Notes: generated by a model from the sequence alone, not told the origin. Shown: positions 37,739 through 47,489, counted from the first letter of the stretch. The stretch is 64,000 nt of DNA from Bacteroidota bacterium (GCA_023434025.1 JAEYTL010000008.1:248001-312000), one strand, 5' to 3'. Numbers and translations: made by a program.

Positions 37739-38281
37739 ATGAAAAAGCTAATTTTAATTTTTGCATTTTTTGTTATTGGTCAAACCCATTCGAACGCTCA
37801 AATGCTTAAGTTTGGTGTAAAAGCGGGAGCCAATTTTGCCAGTCTTGAAGGAGATGGCGTAGAGGGTTTAGATACATACACCAGTTTTCATTTCGGTGCC
37901 TTATTAGAACTGAAACTGTTTGAAAACTTTTCCGTACAACCGGAATTATTGTATTCTTCACAGGGAGCTAAAGTTAACAGTGATGCATTTGACGACATTA
38001 ACTTTAATTACGTAACCGTACCGGTTCTGGCCAAATTTTATCTGATTTCGGATAAACTGAGCGTAGAAGCAGGGCCGCAATTCTCCTTTTTAATTGATGA
38101 CAATGTGAGCGACCAGTTTAAAACAGAGTCGTTTGACTTTGCTGCTGTTGGCGGCTTAGGATTAAACATCACCAACAACATTTTTGCTCAGGCAAGATAT
38201 GTGGTGGGTTTAACGGAAGCTTCTAAAGAGGCAGAAGTTAAAAACAGGGTAATACAAGTTTCATTGGGTTATCGTTTTTAA
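37739..38281 (+). CDS. Porin family outer-membrane protein (OMP_b-brl_2-like)
   Basis: Outer-membrane beta-barrel protein of 180 residues. It has a signal peptide 1-20 (ending SNAQ), then KFGVKAGANFASLEGDG, FHFGALLELKLFENFSVQPELLYSSQGAK and a final strand VIQVSLGYRF. This is the PF13568-type barrel common in Bacteroidota. Function is unknown. It is monocistronic with a strong promoter; a long hairpin terminator separates it from the convergent M14 gene. Confidence 0.9.
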   Translation: MKKLILIFAFFVIGQTHSNAQMLKFGVKAGANFASLEGDGVEGLDTYTSFHFGALLELKLFENFSVQPELLYSSQGAKVNSDAFDDINFNYVTVPVLAKFYLISDKLSVEAGPQFSFLIDDNVSDQFKTESFDFAAVGGLGLNITNNIFAQARYVVGLTEASKEAEVKNRVIQVSLGYRF

Positions 38282-38302
38282 CCAACTAACTTAAAAAAAT
38301 AA

Positions 38303-38359
38303 AACCCTATAAGTCCTGTAAGTTTGGAGTGTATGAAAACTTACAGGACTTGTAGGGTT
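38303..38359. terminator. Long hairpin between convergent genes
   Basis: A 23-bp arm (AACCCTATAAGTCCTGT then AAGTTT) pairs with 38337-38359, broken only by one G-T wobble, around an 11-nt loop. It can terminate both the porin gene and the M14 gene. The CTTACAGGACTTGTAGGG wording looks like a repeated genomic element. Confidence 0.7.
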
Positions 38360-38364
38360 AATTT

Positions 38365-40122
38365 TTACTTCACTGCTTTATCAGATACAAACCCACCTTT
38401 AACACTCGAAACTTCTACGGTAGCTCCGTTTGCATTTCCGCTCACAATCCAACGCACTTTAACACTGCCCATGCCACGAATATTATCGATTTCAATGGTT
38501 TGCGGATTGTGTTTTTGCTCCGTAAATAAGTTTAAATCTTCATTTTCAACAGTCATTCCGGCTATCACTTTAGCTCCTTTTAAAGTGATAAAATCCGGTC
38601 GTTCAATTTTATTTTTCACATCTATTGAGGAATGGGTCGGAATAACCCTTGTATTCATTACAGTAGCCGTAACGGTTGTTAAACCACCGGAGAGTTTTTC
38701 CGTTTTAATATCAACTATTTCCAGTTTTGGTGTTTGATACGCATGATATAAAGTGAAAGCCATGTTTCGGTGAGCATCTTCCTGCAGCATAAAACCGGGA
38801 TGGTTCCGGATATAATTCTTTTTGGCTCCTCCAATTTCTATTTCGCCAAACTGTGGATGGTTAAACGGTTTCCACTCTACATAACCATCTCCAAAAAGTA
38901 AATATTTATCAAATTCATTAAATTCATCGTTATCCCATCGGCTCCATGAATTTTTTTGATTGAATAACTTATAGGAAGTCATCAACTCATTACTAAACGT
39001 AAAAATACCACGCGTTAAAGAAAGGAAATCAATTTCTCCTCCATATACGGTATATAAATCTTTGTGCAACACAAAATAATTATAGCCCGGAATCATCTTT
39101 TCGCCCAGTTTTCCTATGTTATCATACACTTCAATATCCTGTCTGCTGAACAACGGATCATCTTCTGCGGCTCCGGGACCACGAAGAAACATCCCGCCGT
39201 AATTATGATAACTTTGTGCTCCGGCAATGTTGGGATGATTAACAATAAAATCTTTTACTGCTCTGGTTTCCGGCAAGGTTCCCGGATAAAAAAGAGCTCC
39301 TCTTTGCACATAATCCGGTTGCCAGTTCCAGGCCCAATCACGATTGGGATCATAGGTTCCCAATTGATCTTCGTTTACCAATCCGTCACCATCATTATCC
39401 ATACCTTCATAGCCCAATAATTCATACTCCCCCATTTCATCTCCACGCACCTGATACATTCTGCTCGGGTATTTAGGATCCACTTTATAACGACCGGTTT
39501 TTGATTTCCGACGCATCATCACAATATTTCCATCACCATCCAGATCGTTATACTGATCTTCATTCACCAATCCGTCTCCATCATTGTCAAAAGGTCTCAT
39601 TCCGGAACGGGAGGAATTGGGCGTATTTGCCTTGTAAATAAAATTTTCTCTGGCATCCGGACTGATAGTCATAGCTATGTAAAATACTTTTTCCTTCAAT
39701 AAAGTATTGATAAATTTTACCGTCCGGAAACTCTCTGCCAGATACCAGGCAGTGTACATCGAAATCTCAACTCCTTGTAATTCGTTGGCATGAATTCCGC
39801 CATCAATATAAAAACCGGGCTTGTTTTCTGTTTTATCGGTTTTAAAATCAGATACCGTTAAAACCCAGATATCTCTACCTTCATAAGATTTCCCGATGGA
39901 CTCCATTTTTACCAAATCGGGATAAGCTTTCACTAAGTCTTTTCCGAACTGTGTAATTTGAGCATAATCGTGATAACGGTCCCACGACATGCGTACCTTA
40001 GGATTAGCCGGCGAACCAATGGCACGCATTCCGTTTAAATCCTGTGGAGCAATATCATTTTTTTGAGCGTTTATATTTGCCGTCAACAAACATAAAACAG
40101 TGGTCAGTATATATCTTCTCAT
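38365..40122 (-). CDS. M14 family zinc carboxypeptidase-like metallopeptidase
   Basis: Exported peptidase of 585 residues. Signal peptide 1-19 (ending NINAQ). The M14 domain shows the zinc motif GGIHANELQG (H111, E114), the third ligand His in AQSYHNYGGMFLRGPG, and a catalytic-Glu candidate in GIFTFSNELMTS. Inserts resemble calcium-binding loops (DNDGDGLVNEDQ, DLDGDGNIV). The C-terminal region is beta-rich. All key residues are present, so it is likely active. The paralogue encoded 7 bp upstream has lost them. Substrate peptides are unknown. Confidence 0.92.
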   Translation of the reverse strand: MRRYILTTVLCLLTANINAQKNDIAPQDLNGMRAIGSPANPKVRMSWDRYHDYAQITQFGKDLVKAYPDLVKMESIGKSYEGRDIWVLTVSDFKTDKTENKPGFYIDGGIHANELQGVEISMYTAWYLAESFRTVKFINTLLKEKVFYIAMTISPDARENFIYKANTPNSSRSGMRPFDNDGDGLVNEDQYNDLDGDGNIVMMRRKSKTGRYKVDPKYPSRMYQVRGDEMGEYELLGYEGMDNDGDGLVNEDQLGTYDPNRDWAWNWQPDYVQRGALFYPGTLPETRAVKDFIVNHPNIAGAQSYHNYGGMFLRGPGAAEDDPLFSRQDIEVYDNIGKLGEKMIPGYNYFVLHKDLYTVYGGEIDFLSLTRGIFTFSNELMTSYKLFNQKNSWSRWDNDEFNEFDKYLLFGDGYVEWKPFNHPQFGEIEIGGAKKNYIRNHPGFMLQEDAHRNMAFTLYHAYQTPKLEIVDIKTEKLSGGLTTVTATVMNTRVIPTHSSIDVKNKIERPDFITLKGAKVIAGMTVENEDLNLFTEQKHNPQTIEIDNIRGMGSVKVRWIVSGNANGATVEVSSVKGGFVSDKAVK

Positions 40123-40129
40123 ATTTATC

Positions 40130-41773
40130 TTATTTCAGTTCAACCTTAACTTCTTTGATTCCTGTTGTGGCACATCCCGCTGTAATGGCAACTGTTCCGG
40201 CCCCGGAAACCAACCATGTATATTCCTCCGATTCATCCGGCTGAAGCGTATTACGCAAAAAATACTTTCTGCCGGAAACCATTTTCTGGTTACTGTTCAA
40301 TTTGATTTCGGTTTTCATCCGGGATACAAAACGAATTTTATCACCTATTTCAGTATAAGTAGGCAACATGCCTTTATTAGCCACCCTAATTGTTATACGG
40401 TATAAATTGCCATCCAATTTTTCCACCTGAGGAACCGTTGTTTCAATTTTTGGCATGGCATTGACCAACTCTTGCAAAAACAATTTATGCTTTGCAACTG
40501 ATCCTTCCAAAAATGCCAAAGGCGGATTGTTCATTACATACGGGGCAAAACCACCTACTTCTGCTTTTTGGTTCGGAAAATCAGGGTGCTTTATGGGAGT
40601 CCAATTCACAAAAACATTTTTCAACTGATTTTGTTCAGCCCATTTTAAAAATTCAATTTCCGGATTAGCTTCCGGTTTTTCACTCTTTTTGGGTCTTTCC
40701 GGTTTTGCTTCTGCCGAATCTTTTTTTACTTCTTCTTTTTCAATCCACCAGCCCGGGGTGGAAAAACTGAATCTTCCGGCATGATAGTAGGCGGTCTGTG
40801 CAAAATTACCTTTGGTCATTGGTAATTTCGGTCCGTCTTTTATCGCTGCTTTTTCGGTATAAATTTTTGTCACTTGTTCAGCCGCTTTCACATCGTTTTC
40901 CAACCAACTTTTAACAATTCTGCTACCGGCTGATTTGCTGTCAAATTTTGGAGCTTCAGACAAATTATTGTGTAAACCAAAGGTTAACACACCATAAATA
41001 TGTTGATTAAGGTATAGAAAATCAAGTAATGCCCTGGTCTCCGGTTCAGAAGCCACATAAACTCCGGCACCTTTTTCAAAAACAGGATAATCATATGTAA
41101 AATTTTTATCGATATTCACCCCTTCTGAAGCATCTTCGTTAAATTTTCCGTCTTTATCATTATCAAATCCTTCGGATAATAACCGGTATTTTCCAACCTG
41201 ATTCTTAGCCGGATCGGCTTTAATTAAAATTCGTGCATCATCGGGACTTTCTATATAACTTCCGGTTACATCTTCTATTCTGACCTGCGTGATGAAACCA
41301 TCATTATTCAAATCTTCAAAACCATCTTCTCCGATTTTTCCATCACGATCATCATCCGTTTTGGTCGCATTTCCGCTTTTTTCAAACTTTGGTTTACTGA
41401 AATAAGCCGCTATGGCATCCGGATTTACCGATGGAACAAAATACAAGGTTTTTTCTTCTACCAATTTTGAAAGTGTAGCATCGTTTAGCAATTGTTCGAT
41501 CAATTTAACCGTAATTTGTGTTCCGGCCAGATGCTTTCCGTCAATTCCGGCGGTAATCAAAAGTGCAGGCTTTGGCTTTTCGGAAGACGAAAGTGTCAAA
41601 AGCCAAATGTCTTTACCTCCACTGCTTTTGCCAATGGTTTTAACAGAACAGAATTTGCTTTTCGATTCAAACTCTTTGAGTTTTTTAGATAAATTTTCGT
41701 AGTTGAGATAATCCTCCTGGGCATGTAAAAACCCAAATGCAAACACAAAAAAGAGAAGTACTTTTTTTCTCAT
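40130..41773 (-). CDS. M14-fold paralogue, probably catalytically inactive
   Basis: Exported protein of 547 residues, paralogous to the downstream M14 peptidase (same order: signal peptide ending FLHAQ, M14 core, DDDRDGKIGEDG and LNNDGFIT loops, beta-rich C-terminus). The zinc HxxE motif is replaced: AGIDGKHLAG aligns with GGIHANELQG, giving D78 and H81 in place of H and E. The catalytic-Glu region reads FSFSTPGWW instead of FTFSNEL. Only the late His (GLHNNLSEAP) remains. It may act as a binding partner or chaperone of the active paralogue; the stop-to-start gap is 7 bp. Confidence 0.88.
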   Translation of the reverse strand: MRKKVLLFFVFAFGFLHAQEDYLNYENLSKKLKEFESKSKFCSVKTIGKSSGGKDIWLLTLSSSEKPKPALLITAGIDGKHLAGTQITVKLIEQLLNDATLSKLVEEKTLYFVPSVNPDAIAAYFSKPKFEKSGNATKTDDDRDGKIGEDGFEDLNNDGFITQVRIEDVTGSYIESPDDARILIKADPAKNQVGKYRLLSEGFDNDKDGKFNEDASEGVNIDKNFTYDYPVFEKGAGVYVASEPETRALLDFLYLNQHIYGVLTFGLHNNLSEAPKFDSKSAGSRIVKSWLENDVKAAEQVTKIYTEKAAIKDGPKLPMTKGNFAQTAYYHAGRFSFSTPGWWIEKEEVKKDSAEAKPERPKKSEKPEANPEIEFLKWAEQNQLKNVFVNWTPIKHPDFPNQKAEVGGFAPYVMNNPPLAFLEGSVAKHKLFLQELVNAMPKIETTVPQVEKLDGNLYRITIRVANKGMLPTYTEIGDKIRFVSRMKTEIKLNSNQKMVSGRKYFLRNTLQPDESEEYTWLVSGAGTVAITAGCATTGIKEVKVELK

Positions 41774-41903
41774 CAGATTTAATTTAGTTAGAACGATAAA
41801 AATAGTTGTTTCAAGACTAGTAAAATGTTAATTTTAATCTAATCTTTGTTTGAGCAAGCAGTAAGGGAAAGTTTTTTGATAATTTTACTAAAAATCGTAC
41901 AAT

Positions 41904-42323
41904 ATGAAAATCATCATCCTCAACGGTCCAAACTTAAATCTATTGGGAAAAAGAGAACCGGAAGTTTATGGAAGCCAAACATTTGAAGATTATTTTAAAG
42001 ATTTACAAAAAAAATATCCCGAGGCAGATCTCTCCTTTTTTCAGAGTAACATTGAAGGTGAATTGATTGATAAAATTCAGGAAAGCGGGTTTTCATTTGA
42101 TGGAATCATTTTAAATGCGGCAGCATACACACACACTTCAGTTGGAATCGGCGATGCGGTAAAAGCGGTTCAAACCCCGGTGATTGAGGTGCATATTTCT
42201 AATACTTTTGCCCGAGAAACCTTCAGGCATCATTCTTATATTTCACCCAATGCTGCCGGAATTATTGTTGGATTTGGTTTAAAAAGTTATGAACTGGCGT
42301 TAATTTCTATCCTAAATAAATAA
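41904..42323 (+). CDS. aroQ: 3-dehydroquinate dehydratase, type II
   Basis: Cytosolic enzyme of 139 residues converting 3-dehydroquinate to 3-dehydroshikimate in the shikimate pathway. Type II motifs are intact: IILNGPNLNLLGKREPEVYG (with the lid Arg/Tyr), NAAAYTHTSVGIGDA, VIEVHISNTFARETFRHHS and PNAAGIIVGFG. Length is typical of the dodecameric type II class. It is monocistronic, diverging from the M14 pair. Confidence 0.97.
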   Translation: MKIIILNGPNLNLLGKREPEVYGSQTFEDYFKDLQKKYPEADLSFFQSNIEGELIDKIQESGFSFDGIILNAAAYTHTSVGIGDAVKAVQTPVIEVHISNTFARETFRHHSYISPNAAGIIVGFGLKSYELALISILNK

Positions 42324-42374
42324 ATTTCAGACAACCAATTGTCTAAAAATCGGCTATCCCAATAAAAAAATTAT

Positions 42375-44852
42375 ATGAAAAAACTGCTGCTTTTAGTTGT
42401 TTGCTTATACTCGATTTTGTCATATGCTCAGATCAGAGGTACAATTACAGACGAAGCCGGCTTGCCGATCCCTTTTGTGAACATCTATATTGAAAACACT
42501 TACATCGGAACAACTTCCAACGAAAAAGGCCAGTATGAGTTAACTATTCAGAATAAAAATCAGATTGTTGTGGTTTTTCAATATTTAGGTTATAAAACGC
42601 AAAAACATAACTTAAAAATAGATAAATCTCCCTATATTTTTAATGTTAAATTAGTAGAGGAAAATTATAACCTGAATGAAGTAGTTGTAACTTCCAAAGA
42701 GAATCCTGCCAACGGAATTATCAGAAACGCCATTGCAAACCGGAAAAAAAACAGCATGAAAACGGCTCGGTTTACAGCCGATTTTTATTCGAGAGGAATT
42801 TTCAGATTGAAAAATGCTCCCAAGAAAATTTTAGGTCAGGAAATCGGCGATTTTGACGGAGCATTGGATTCTACCGGAACGGGTATTTTATATTTATCTG
42901 AAACCGTATCAAAAATCATCTTTGAAAAACCCGATAATCTGAATGAAAAAATTATCGCTTCTAAAATCAGCGGAAGAGACAATGGCTTTAGCTATAATAC
43001 TGCCCGGTCAACCATTTATGATTTTTATGACAACACGATTCAGCTCAGCATCAGTATGATTTCCCCCATAGCCGATAATGCTTTTAGTTATTATAATTAC
43101 AGGTTGGATGGTACTTTTTATGACGAAAGAAATAACCTCATCAACAAAATCAAAGTTATTCCGAGAAGAGACACAGAGCCTGTTTTTGAGGGCTATATTT
43201 ACATTCTGGAAGATTCCTGGGCAATATACGGCATTGATCTTGACATCAAGGGCTACCGGATGAAAGAAGAATTCCTGGATGTTATGAAATTAAAACAAAA
43301 CTATAGTTTTAACGAAAACAACCAGCTTTGGGCCAAGAACTCGCAAAGTTTAGAATTTGAAGCCGGTGCTTTTGGCATCAAGTTTACCGGAAAATTTACG
43401 CATGTGTACAGCAATTATGATTTTAAAGAGGCTTTTGAGAAAAGAACTTTTTCTAAGGAGATTTTAAGTTTTGAAGCCAATGCCAACAAAAAAGATTCTG
43501 CTTACTGGAATCTCATGCGTCCCGTCCCTCTGACCGAAGAGGAAAATTCAGATTATATCAGAAAAGACAGTATTCAGCTGGTACGCAAGTCTAAACCCTA
43601 TTTAGATTCTATTGACAGAAAAAACAATCAATTTAAAATCAGTAAACTATTAACCGGCTACAGCTTTCAAAATTCCGAAAAAAATTGGCGTTTAAATTAT
43701 GGCGGATTAATCAAAGCTCCTAATTTCAATACGGTGCAGGGCTGGAATATCTCTACCGATTTATCTTATACGAAACGCAATGATGAAAAGCGTAAATATA
43801 CCACTTTTGGCACGCGATTTAATTATGGATTTGCAGAAGAAAAATTAAGGGCAACCGGATATTTTGCGGCTCGACTGAATTCAAAAACAAATAGTTATTT
43901 TTCTATTTCCGGCGGAAGTCAGGCTGTTCAGTTTAATCAAAGCCAGCCGATCAGTCCGTTTTTGAATTCCATAGCCACCTTGTTTTTTAAAGAAAACTAC
44001 ATGAAACTCTTTGAAAAAAACTTTGCGGGAGCCAGTTACAGTCAGGAAATCATCAATGGCTTATATGCCAGTGCAACCATTGAATATGCCGAACGCAAAC
44101 CCCTTTTTAACAACACCGGTTATGTTTTGATAAAAAACAACAAGGAATATTTATCCAATCATCCGCTCGATTCTGCTGATTTTACCAATGCCGGAATTGA
44201 AAAACACAACCTGATGAAATTCAATCTGAACACCCGGATTAATTTCGGACAAAAATACCTATCCAGACCGGACGGAAAAATCAATATTTCCGATAATGAT
44301 TACCCAACCCTGTTTTTAGGCTATGAAAAAGGATTTGCCGGAAATGATTCAAAATACAATTACGATTTTATTGCCGGAAGAATTTTTTATGAAAAATCAC
44401 TTTCCAACAAAGGAACTTTTGCCATTAATTTAAAAGGCGGAAAGTTCTTTAATGCAGAAGAGATTTCATTGGTGGATTACAGGCATTTTAACGGCAATTT
44501 AATCAATGTAAGTGCCGAGAACCGTTACCTGAACAATTTTAATCTTCTTTCCTACTATTCACACAGTACTAACAACAGTTATATGGAAACGCATATTGAA
44601 CATAATTTTGATGGCTTTGTGATGAATAAAATTCCGGTGCTGAACAAACTAAAATCAACCTTAATTATAGGCTATCACCAGTTAGCTGTTCCGGAGGTCA
44701 AAACATACCAGGAATTTAGTGTGGGGTTGGACAAATTAGGATTTGGCAAATTCAAGTTACTCCGGTTAGATTATGTTCGTTCTTACCATGGAAGCCAATA
44801 TGCCGGAGACGGGTTTATGTTTGGTTTACAACTGTTGAGCATTTTTGACTAA
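42375..44852 (+). CDS. DUF5686 outer-membrane protein with carboxypeptidase-like regulatory domain
   Basis: Outer-membrane protein of 825 residues. Signal peptide MKKLLLLVVCLYSILSYAQ, then a CarboxypepD_reg-like domain (IRGTITDEAGLPIPFVNIYI). Next come the NPANGIIRNAIANRKKN segment typical of DUF5686 and a TonB-receptor-like barrel ending FGLQLLSIFD. No plug motif or TonB box is seen, so it is not a classical receptor. The role is unknown. The stop codon lies in an 18-bp tandem repeat, followed by a bidirectional terminator shared with murA. Confidence 0.9.
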   Translation: MKKLLLLVVCLYSILSYAQIRGTITDEAGLPIPFVNIYIENTYIGTTSNEKGQYELTIQNKNQIVVVFQYLGYKTQKHNLKIDKSPYIFNVKLVEENYNLNEVVVTSKENPANGIIRNAIANRKKNSMKTARFTADFYSRGIFRLKNAPKKILGQEIGDFDGALDSTGTGILYLSETVSKIIFEKPDNLNEKIIASKISGRDNGFSYNTARSTIYDFYDNTIQLSISMISPIADNAFSYYNYRLDGTFYDERNNLINKIKVIPRRDTEPVFEGYIYILEDSWAIYGIDLDIKGYRMKEEFLDVMKLKQNYSFNENNQLWAKNSQSLEFEAGAFGIKFTGKFTHVYSNYDFKEAFEKRTFSKEILSFEANANKKDSAYWNLMRPVPLTEEENSDYIRKDSIQLVRKSKPYLDSIDRKNNQFKISKLLTGYSFQNSEKNWRLNYGGLIKAPNFNTVQGWNISTDLSYTKRNDEKRKYTTFGTRFNYGFAEEKLRATGYFAARLNSKTNSYFSISGGSQAVQFNQSQPISPFLNSIATLFFKENYMKLFEKNFAGASYSQEIINGLYASATIEYAERKPLFNNTGYVLIKNNKEYLSNHPLDSADFTNAGIEKHNLMKFNLNTRINFGQKYLSRPDGKINISDNDYPTLFLGYEKGFAGNDSKYNYDFIAGRIFYEKSLSNKGTFAINLKGGKFFNAEEISLVDYRHFNGNLINVSAENRYLNNFNLLSYYSHSTNNSYMETHIEHNFDGFVMNKIPVLNKLKSTLIIGYHQLAVPEVKTYQEFSVGLDKLGFGKFKLLRLDYVRSYHGSQYAGDGFMFGLQLLSIFD

Positions 44853-44883
44853 AAAAGTATTTTTTACTAAAAAAGTATTTTTT
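44848..44883. repeat. 18-bp tandem duplication
   Basis: ACTAAAAAAGTATTTTTT occurs twice head to tail (44848-44865, 44866-44883), followed by a partial third copy. The first copy contains the DUF5686 gene's stop codon. Confidence 0.85.
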
Positions 44884-44891
44884 ACTAAAAG

Positions 44892-44929
44892 AAAAAGAGC
44901 GGAAAAAATAAATATTTTCCGCTCTTTTT
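44892..44929. terminator. Bidirectional terminator
   Basis: The perfect 15-bp stem AAAAAGAGCGGAAAA / TTTTCCGCTCTTTTT with an 8-nt loop has T-runs on both strands. It lies between the DUF5686 gene and convergent murA. Confidence 0.85.
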
Positions 44930-44945
44930 ATCTTTCAGGATTACA

Positions 44946-46256
44946 TTACACCCGTACTATATTTGCACCAATAGCTCTTAAACGTTCATCGATTCGTTCA
45001 TAGCCACGATCGATTTGTTCTATGTTTTGAATCGTACTTGTTCCTTTGGCTGATAACGCCGCAATCAACAGCGAAATCCCGGCCCGGATATCGGGTGACG
45101 ACATGGTCGTTGCTTTTAGCTGCGACTGAAAATTGTGTCCGATAACAATAGCCCGGTGCGGGTCGCAAAGAATAATTTTTGCTCCCATATCAATCAGTTT
45201 GTCCACAAAGAATAAACGGCTTTCAAACATTTTCTGATGAATTAACACCTCGCCTTTTGCCTGTGTGGCCACCACCAGAACGATACTCAATAAATCCGGC
45301 GTAAATCCGGGCCACGGAGCATCAGCTACCGTAAGAATGGAACCATCAATATCTTTTTTAATCTCATAACCGTCTTTGTGTTCCGGAATATAAATATCAT
45401 CACCCCTGCGTTCCAGTGTAATTCCTAATTTTCTGAAAACAGACGGAATAACTCCCAGATTTTCCCAACTCACATTCTTAATTGTGATTTCGCTTCGGGT
45501 CATGGCCGCTAATCCGATCCAGCTTCCGATTTCAATCATATCCGGAAGAATCCGGTGCGTGCATCCGCCTAAACTTTCAACACCTTCAATAGTCAATAAA
45601 TTGGAACCAACTCCGGTAATCTTTGCTCCCATTGAATTGAGCATTCCGCATAATTGTTGCAAGTATGGCTCACAAGCAGCGTTATAAATGGTAGTTATGC
45701 CTTCTGCCAAAACAGAAGCCATTACGATGTTTGCTGTTCCTGTTACTGAAGCTTCATCCAAAAGCATATAAGCTCCTTTCAGACGGCCTTCATTTTCAAC
45801 ACCATAAAAATGGTCTTCTCTATTATATCTGAATTTTGCACCTAAATTGATAAATCCTTCAAAGTGTGTATCCAGTCTTCTTCTTCCAATTTTATCGCCC
45901 CCCGGTTTAGGAATATAGCCTTTTCCGAAACGGGCTAAAAGTGGCCCTACAATCATAATGGAACCACGCAACGAACCTCCTTCTTTTTTAAAAGCTTCGG
46001 TCTCCAGATAACCAACATTGACTTCATCTGCCTGAAACGTAATGGATCCCGGACCGTTCTTTTGCATTTTTACACCTAAATTCCCCAAAAGTGTGATCAG
46101 CTTATTAACATCCAAAATATCCGGAATATTGTTAATTGTCACTTTTTCAGGTGTAAGCAGTACAGTGCATAAAATCTGTAACGCCTCATTTTTGGCTCCC
46201 TGCGGATGGATTTCCCCTTTGAGACGATGACCGCCCTCTATTTTGAATGTTCCCAT
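44946..46256 (-). CDS. murA: UDP-N-acetylglucosamine 1-carboxyvinyltransferase
   Basis: Cytosolic first committed enzyme of peptidoglycan synthesis, 436 residues: transfers enolpyruvate from PEP to UDP-GlcNAc. Motifs GAKNEALQILC near the start and PDMIEIGSWIGLAAMT are in place. The catalytic loop reads PGGDKIGRRRLDTH, so the usual Cys (E. coli C115) is Asp (D121; codon at 45894-45896). Enzymes with Asp here (as in Mycobacterium) work but resist fosfomycin. It is the last gene of the DUF493-DUF4290-murA unit, with 15 bp between genes. Confidence 0.96.
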   Translation of the reverse strand: MGTFKIEGGHRLKGEIHPQGAKNEALQILCTVLLTPEKVTINNIPDILDVNKLITLLGNLGVKMQKNGPGSITFQADEVNVGYLETEAFKKEGGSLRGSIMIVGPLLARFGKGYIPKPGGDKIGRRRLDTHFEGFINLGAKFRYNREDHFYGVENEGRLKGAYMLLDEASVTGTANIVMASVLAEGITTIYNAACEPYLQQLCGMLNSMGAKITGVGSNLLTIEGVESLGGCTHRILPDMIEIGSWIGLAAMTRSEITIKNVSWENLGVIPSVFRKLGITLERRGDDIYIPEHKDGYEIKKDIDGSILTVADAPWPGFTPDLLSIVLVVATQAKGEVLIHQKMFESRLFFVDKLIDMGAKIILCDPHRAIVIGHNFQSQLKATTMSSPDIRAGISLLIAALSAKGTSTIQNIEQIDRGYERIDERLRAIGANIVRV

Positions 46257-46271
46257 ATTCGTCTTCAGCGA

Positions 46272-46976
46272 TTATTTCTGGTTGTTATTTTTAAATGCTT
46301 TTGTTTTATTGTTTTTATTCTTTTTGTTAAGCTGATTTTTCTGAGCAGAAGGCACATTTTTATTAGATATTTTTTTATTGGTCCGCATTAAATCCGTTGT
46401 ATTCAGCAATTCTTCCGTACTTTGATGCAAATCGATTCTTCCGCCGGAAAGTTCAAGCAGATGGTCAAAAATAGCCGTATCCTCTACCGTATCTTTGTTC
46501 CAGCTCAGATACGATTTTTTCATATGATTGGCGATTACTTTGATGAGAGCTGACTTCAATTCGCTTTCCTCCCAACTATTGGCCACATCAATCATATATT
46601 TGATGTTATTGCCATAAAAACGGTACTTCGGGTTCTTTTGCGGATAATCCAGCCGTTCCGGTTTCAGGTTAATCACATCCCGGGTAGGAATGGGATAAGG
46701 GCTATCTACATCCAGCTTAAAATCAGACATGATAAAAATCTGATCCCAAAGCTTATGCTGAAAATCAAGCACATCCCGCAGGTGCGGATTTAAACTTCCC
46801 ATAACTTTGATGATATACCGGGCCGCTTTGTTACGCTCTTCCCGGTCTTCAATAACGGTTGCCTGATCAATGAGCTTCTGCAAATGGCGTCCGTATTCCG
46901 GAATCATCAAATGAGGCCGCTCGGCGTTATATTCCAAAACATGCACCACATTGTGTGCTTTTTCATTATGCGTCAT
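46272..46976 (-). CDS. DUF4290 domain protein
   Basis: Cytosolic protein of 234 residues. The body is DUF4290 (LEYNAERPHLMIPEYGRHLQ, ALIKVIANHMKKSYLSWN), a Bacteroidota family always close to murA in flavobacteria. The last 45 residues are low-complexity Lys/Asn (NKKNKNNKTKAFKNNNQK). Function is unknown; its steady linkage suggests a link to envelope growth (inference). It lies 10 bp after the DUF493 gene. Confidence 0.9.
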   Translation of the reverse strand: MTHNEKAHNVVHVLEYNAERPHLMIPEYGRHLQKLIDQATVIEDREERNKAARYIIKVMGSLNPHLRDVLDFQHKLWDQIFIMSDFKLDVDSPYPIPTRDVINLKPERLDYPQKNPKYRFYGNNIKYMIDVANSWEESELKSALIKVIANHMKKSYLSWNKDTVEDTAIFDHLLELSGGRIDLHQSTEELLNTTDLMRTNKKISNKNVPSAQKNQLNKKNKNNKTKAFKNNNQK

Positions 46977-46986
46977 TTTTATATTT

Positions 46987-47271
46987 TTAAAGCGAAATTA
47001 TACCTTCAATAGTAGAAACTTCCTGGTATTTTTCTACCACGTGTTCCGGACTTTCCATATTGACGTTAACGGACACACTGGTAAACTTTCCTGTTTTAGA
47101 TTGTACCGTGTTTATCACTGCCCCCATATTATTAAAGGCATCTTCGACCGCAATTATTTTTGACATCTCGGTGGGAACAATAAATTTATAAAGGTAAATG
47201 GAAGGCCAGGTTGAAGTCGTTCTTAATTCTTCTTTCAGTCTTTCATAAAATTCTTCCGTCTTTTTATCCAT
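46987..47271 (-). CDS. DUF493 family protein (YbeD-like)
   Basis: Small cytosolic protein of 94 residues matching DUF493: FYERLKEELRTTSTWPSIYLYKFIVP, then SVSVNVNMESPEHVVEKYQEV, an ACT-like alpha/beta fold. E. coli YbeD is uncharacterised and possibly regulatory. It is the first gene of the unit leading to murA. Confidence 0.88.
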   Translation of the reverse strand: MDKKTEEFYERLKEELRTTSTWPSIYLYKFIVPTEMSKIIAVEDAFNNMGAVINTVQSKTGKFTSVSVNVNMESPEHVVEKYQEVSTIEGIISL

Positions 47272-47489
47272 AGCTTTTTTATTATACGCAAATATACAGT
47301 AATGATTTTAGATTTCAGAAAATTGAAAATGAATTTTAATGATTTCTGGTTTTATGCACACCTTTACGCTTTTGAATTTGAATCATCCGGTAAAAACAGG
47401 ATCTCAAAATAATGAAGTGGTTTAAAATTGATCAAAAGTTTGTATATAAACTGAGTATTTTTCTAAATTTACCCCCTTATTGAATACAT

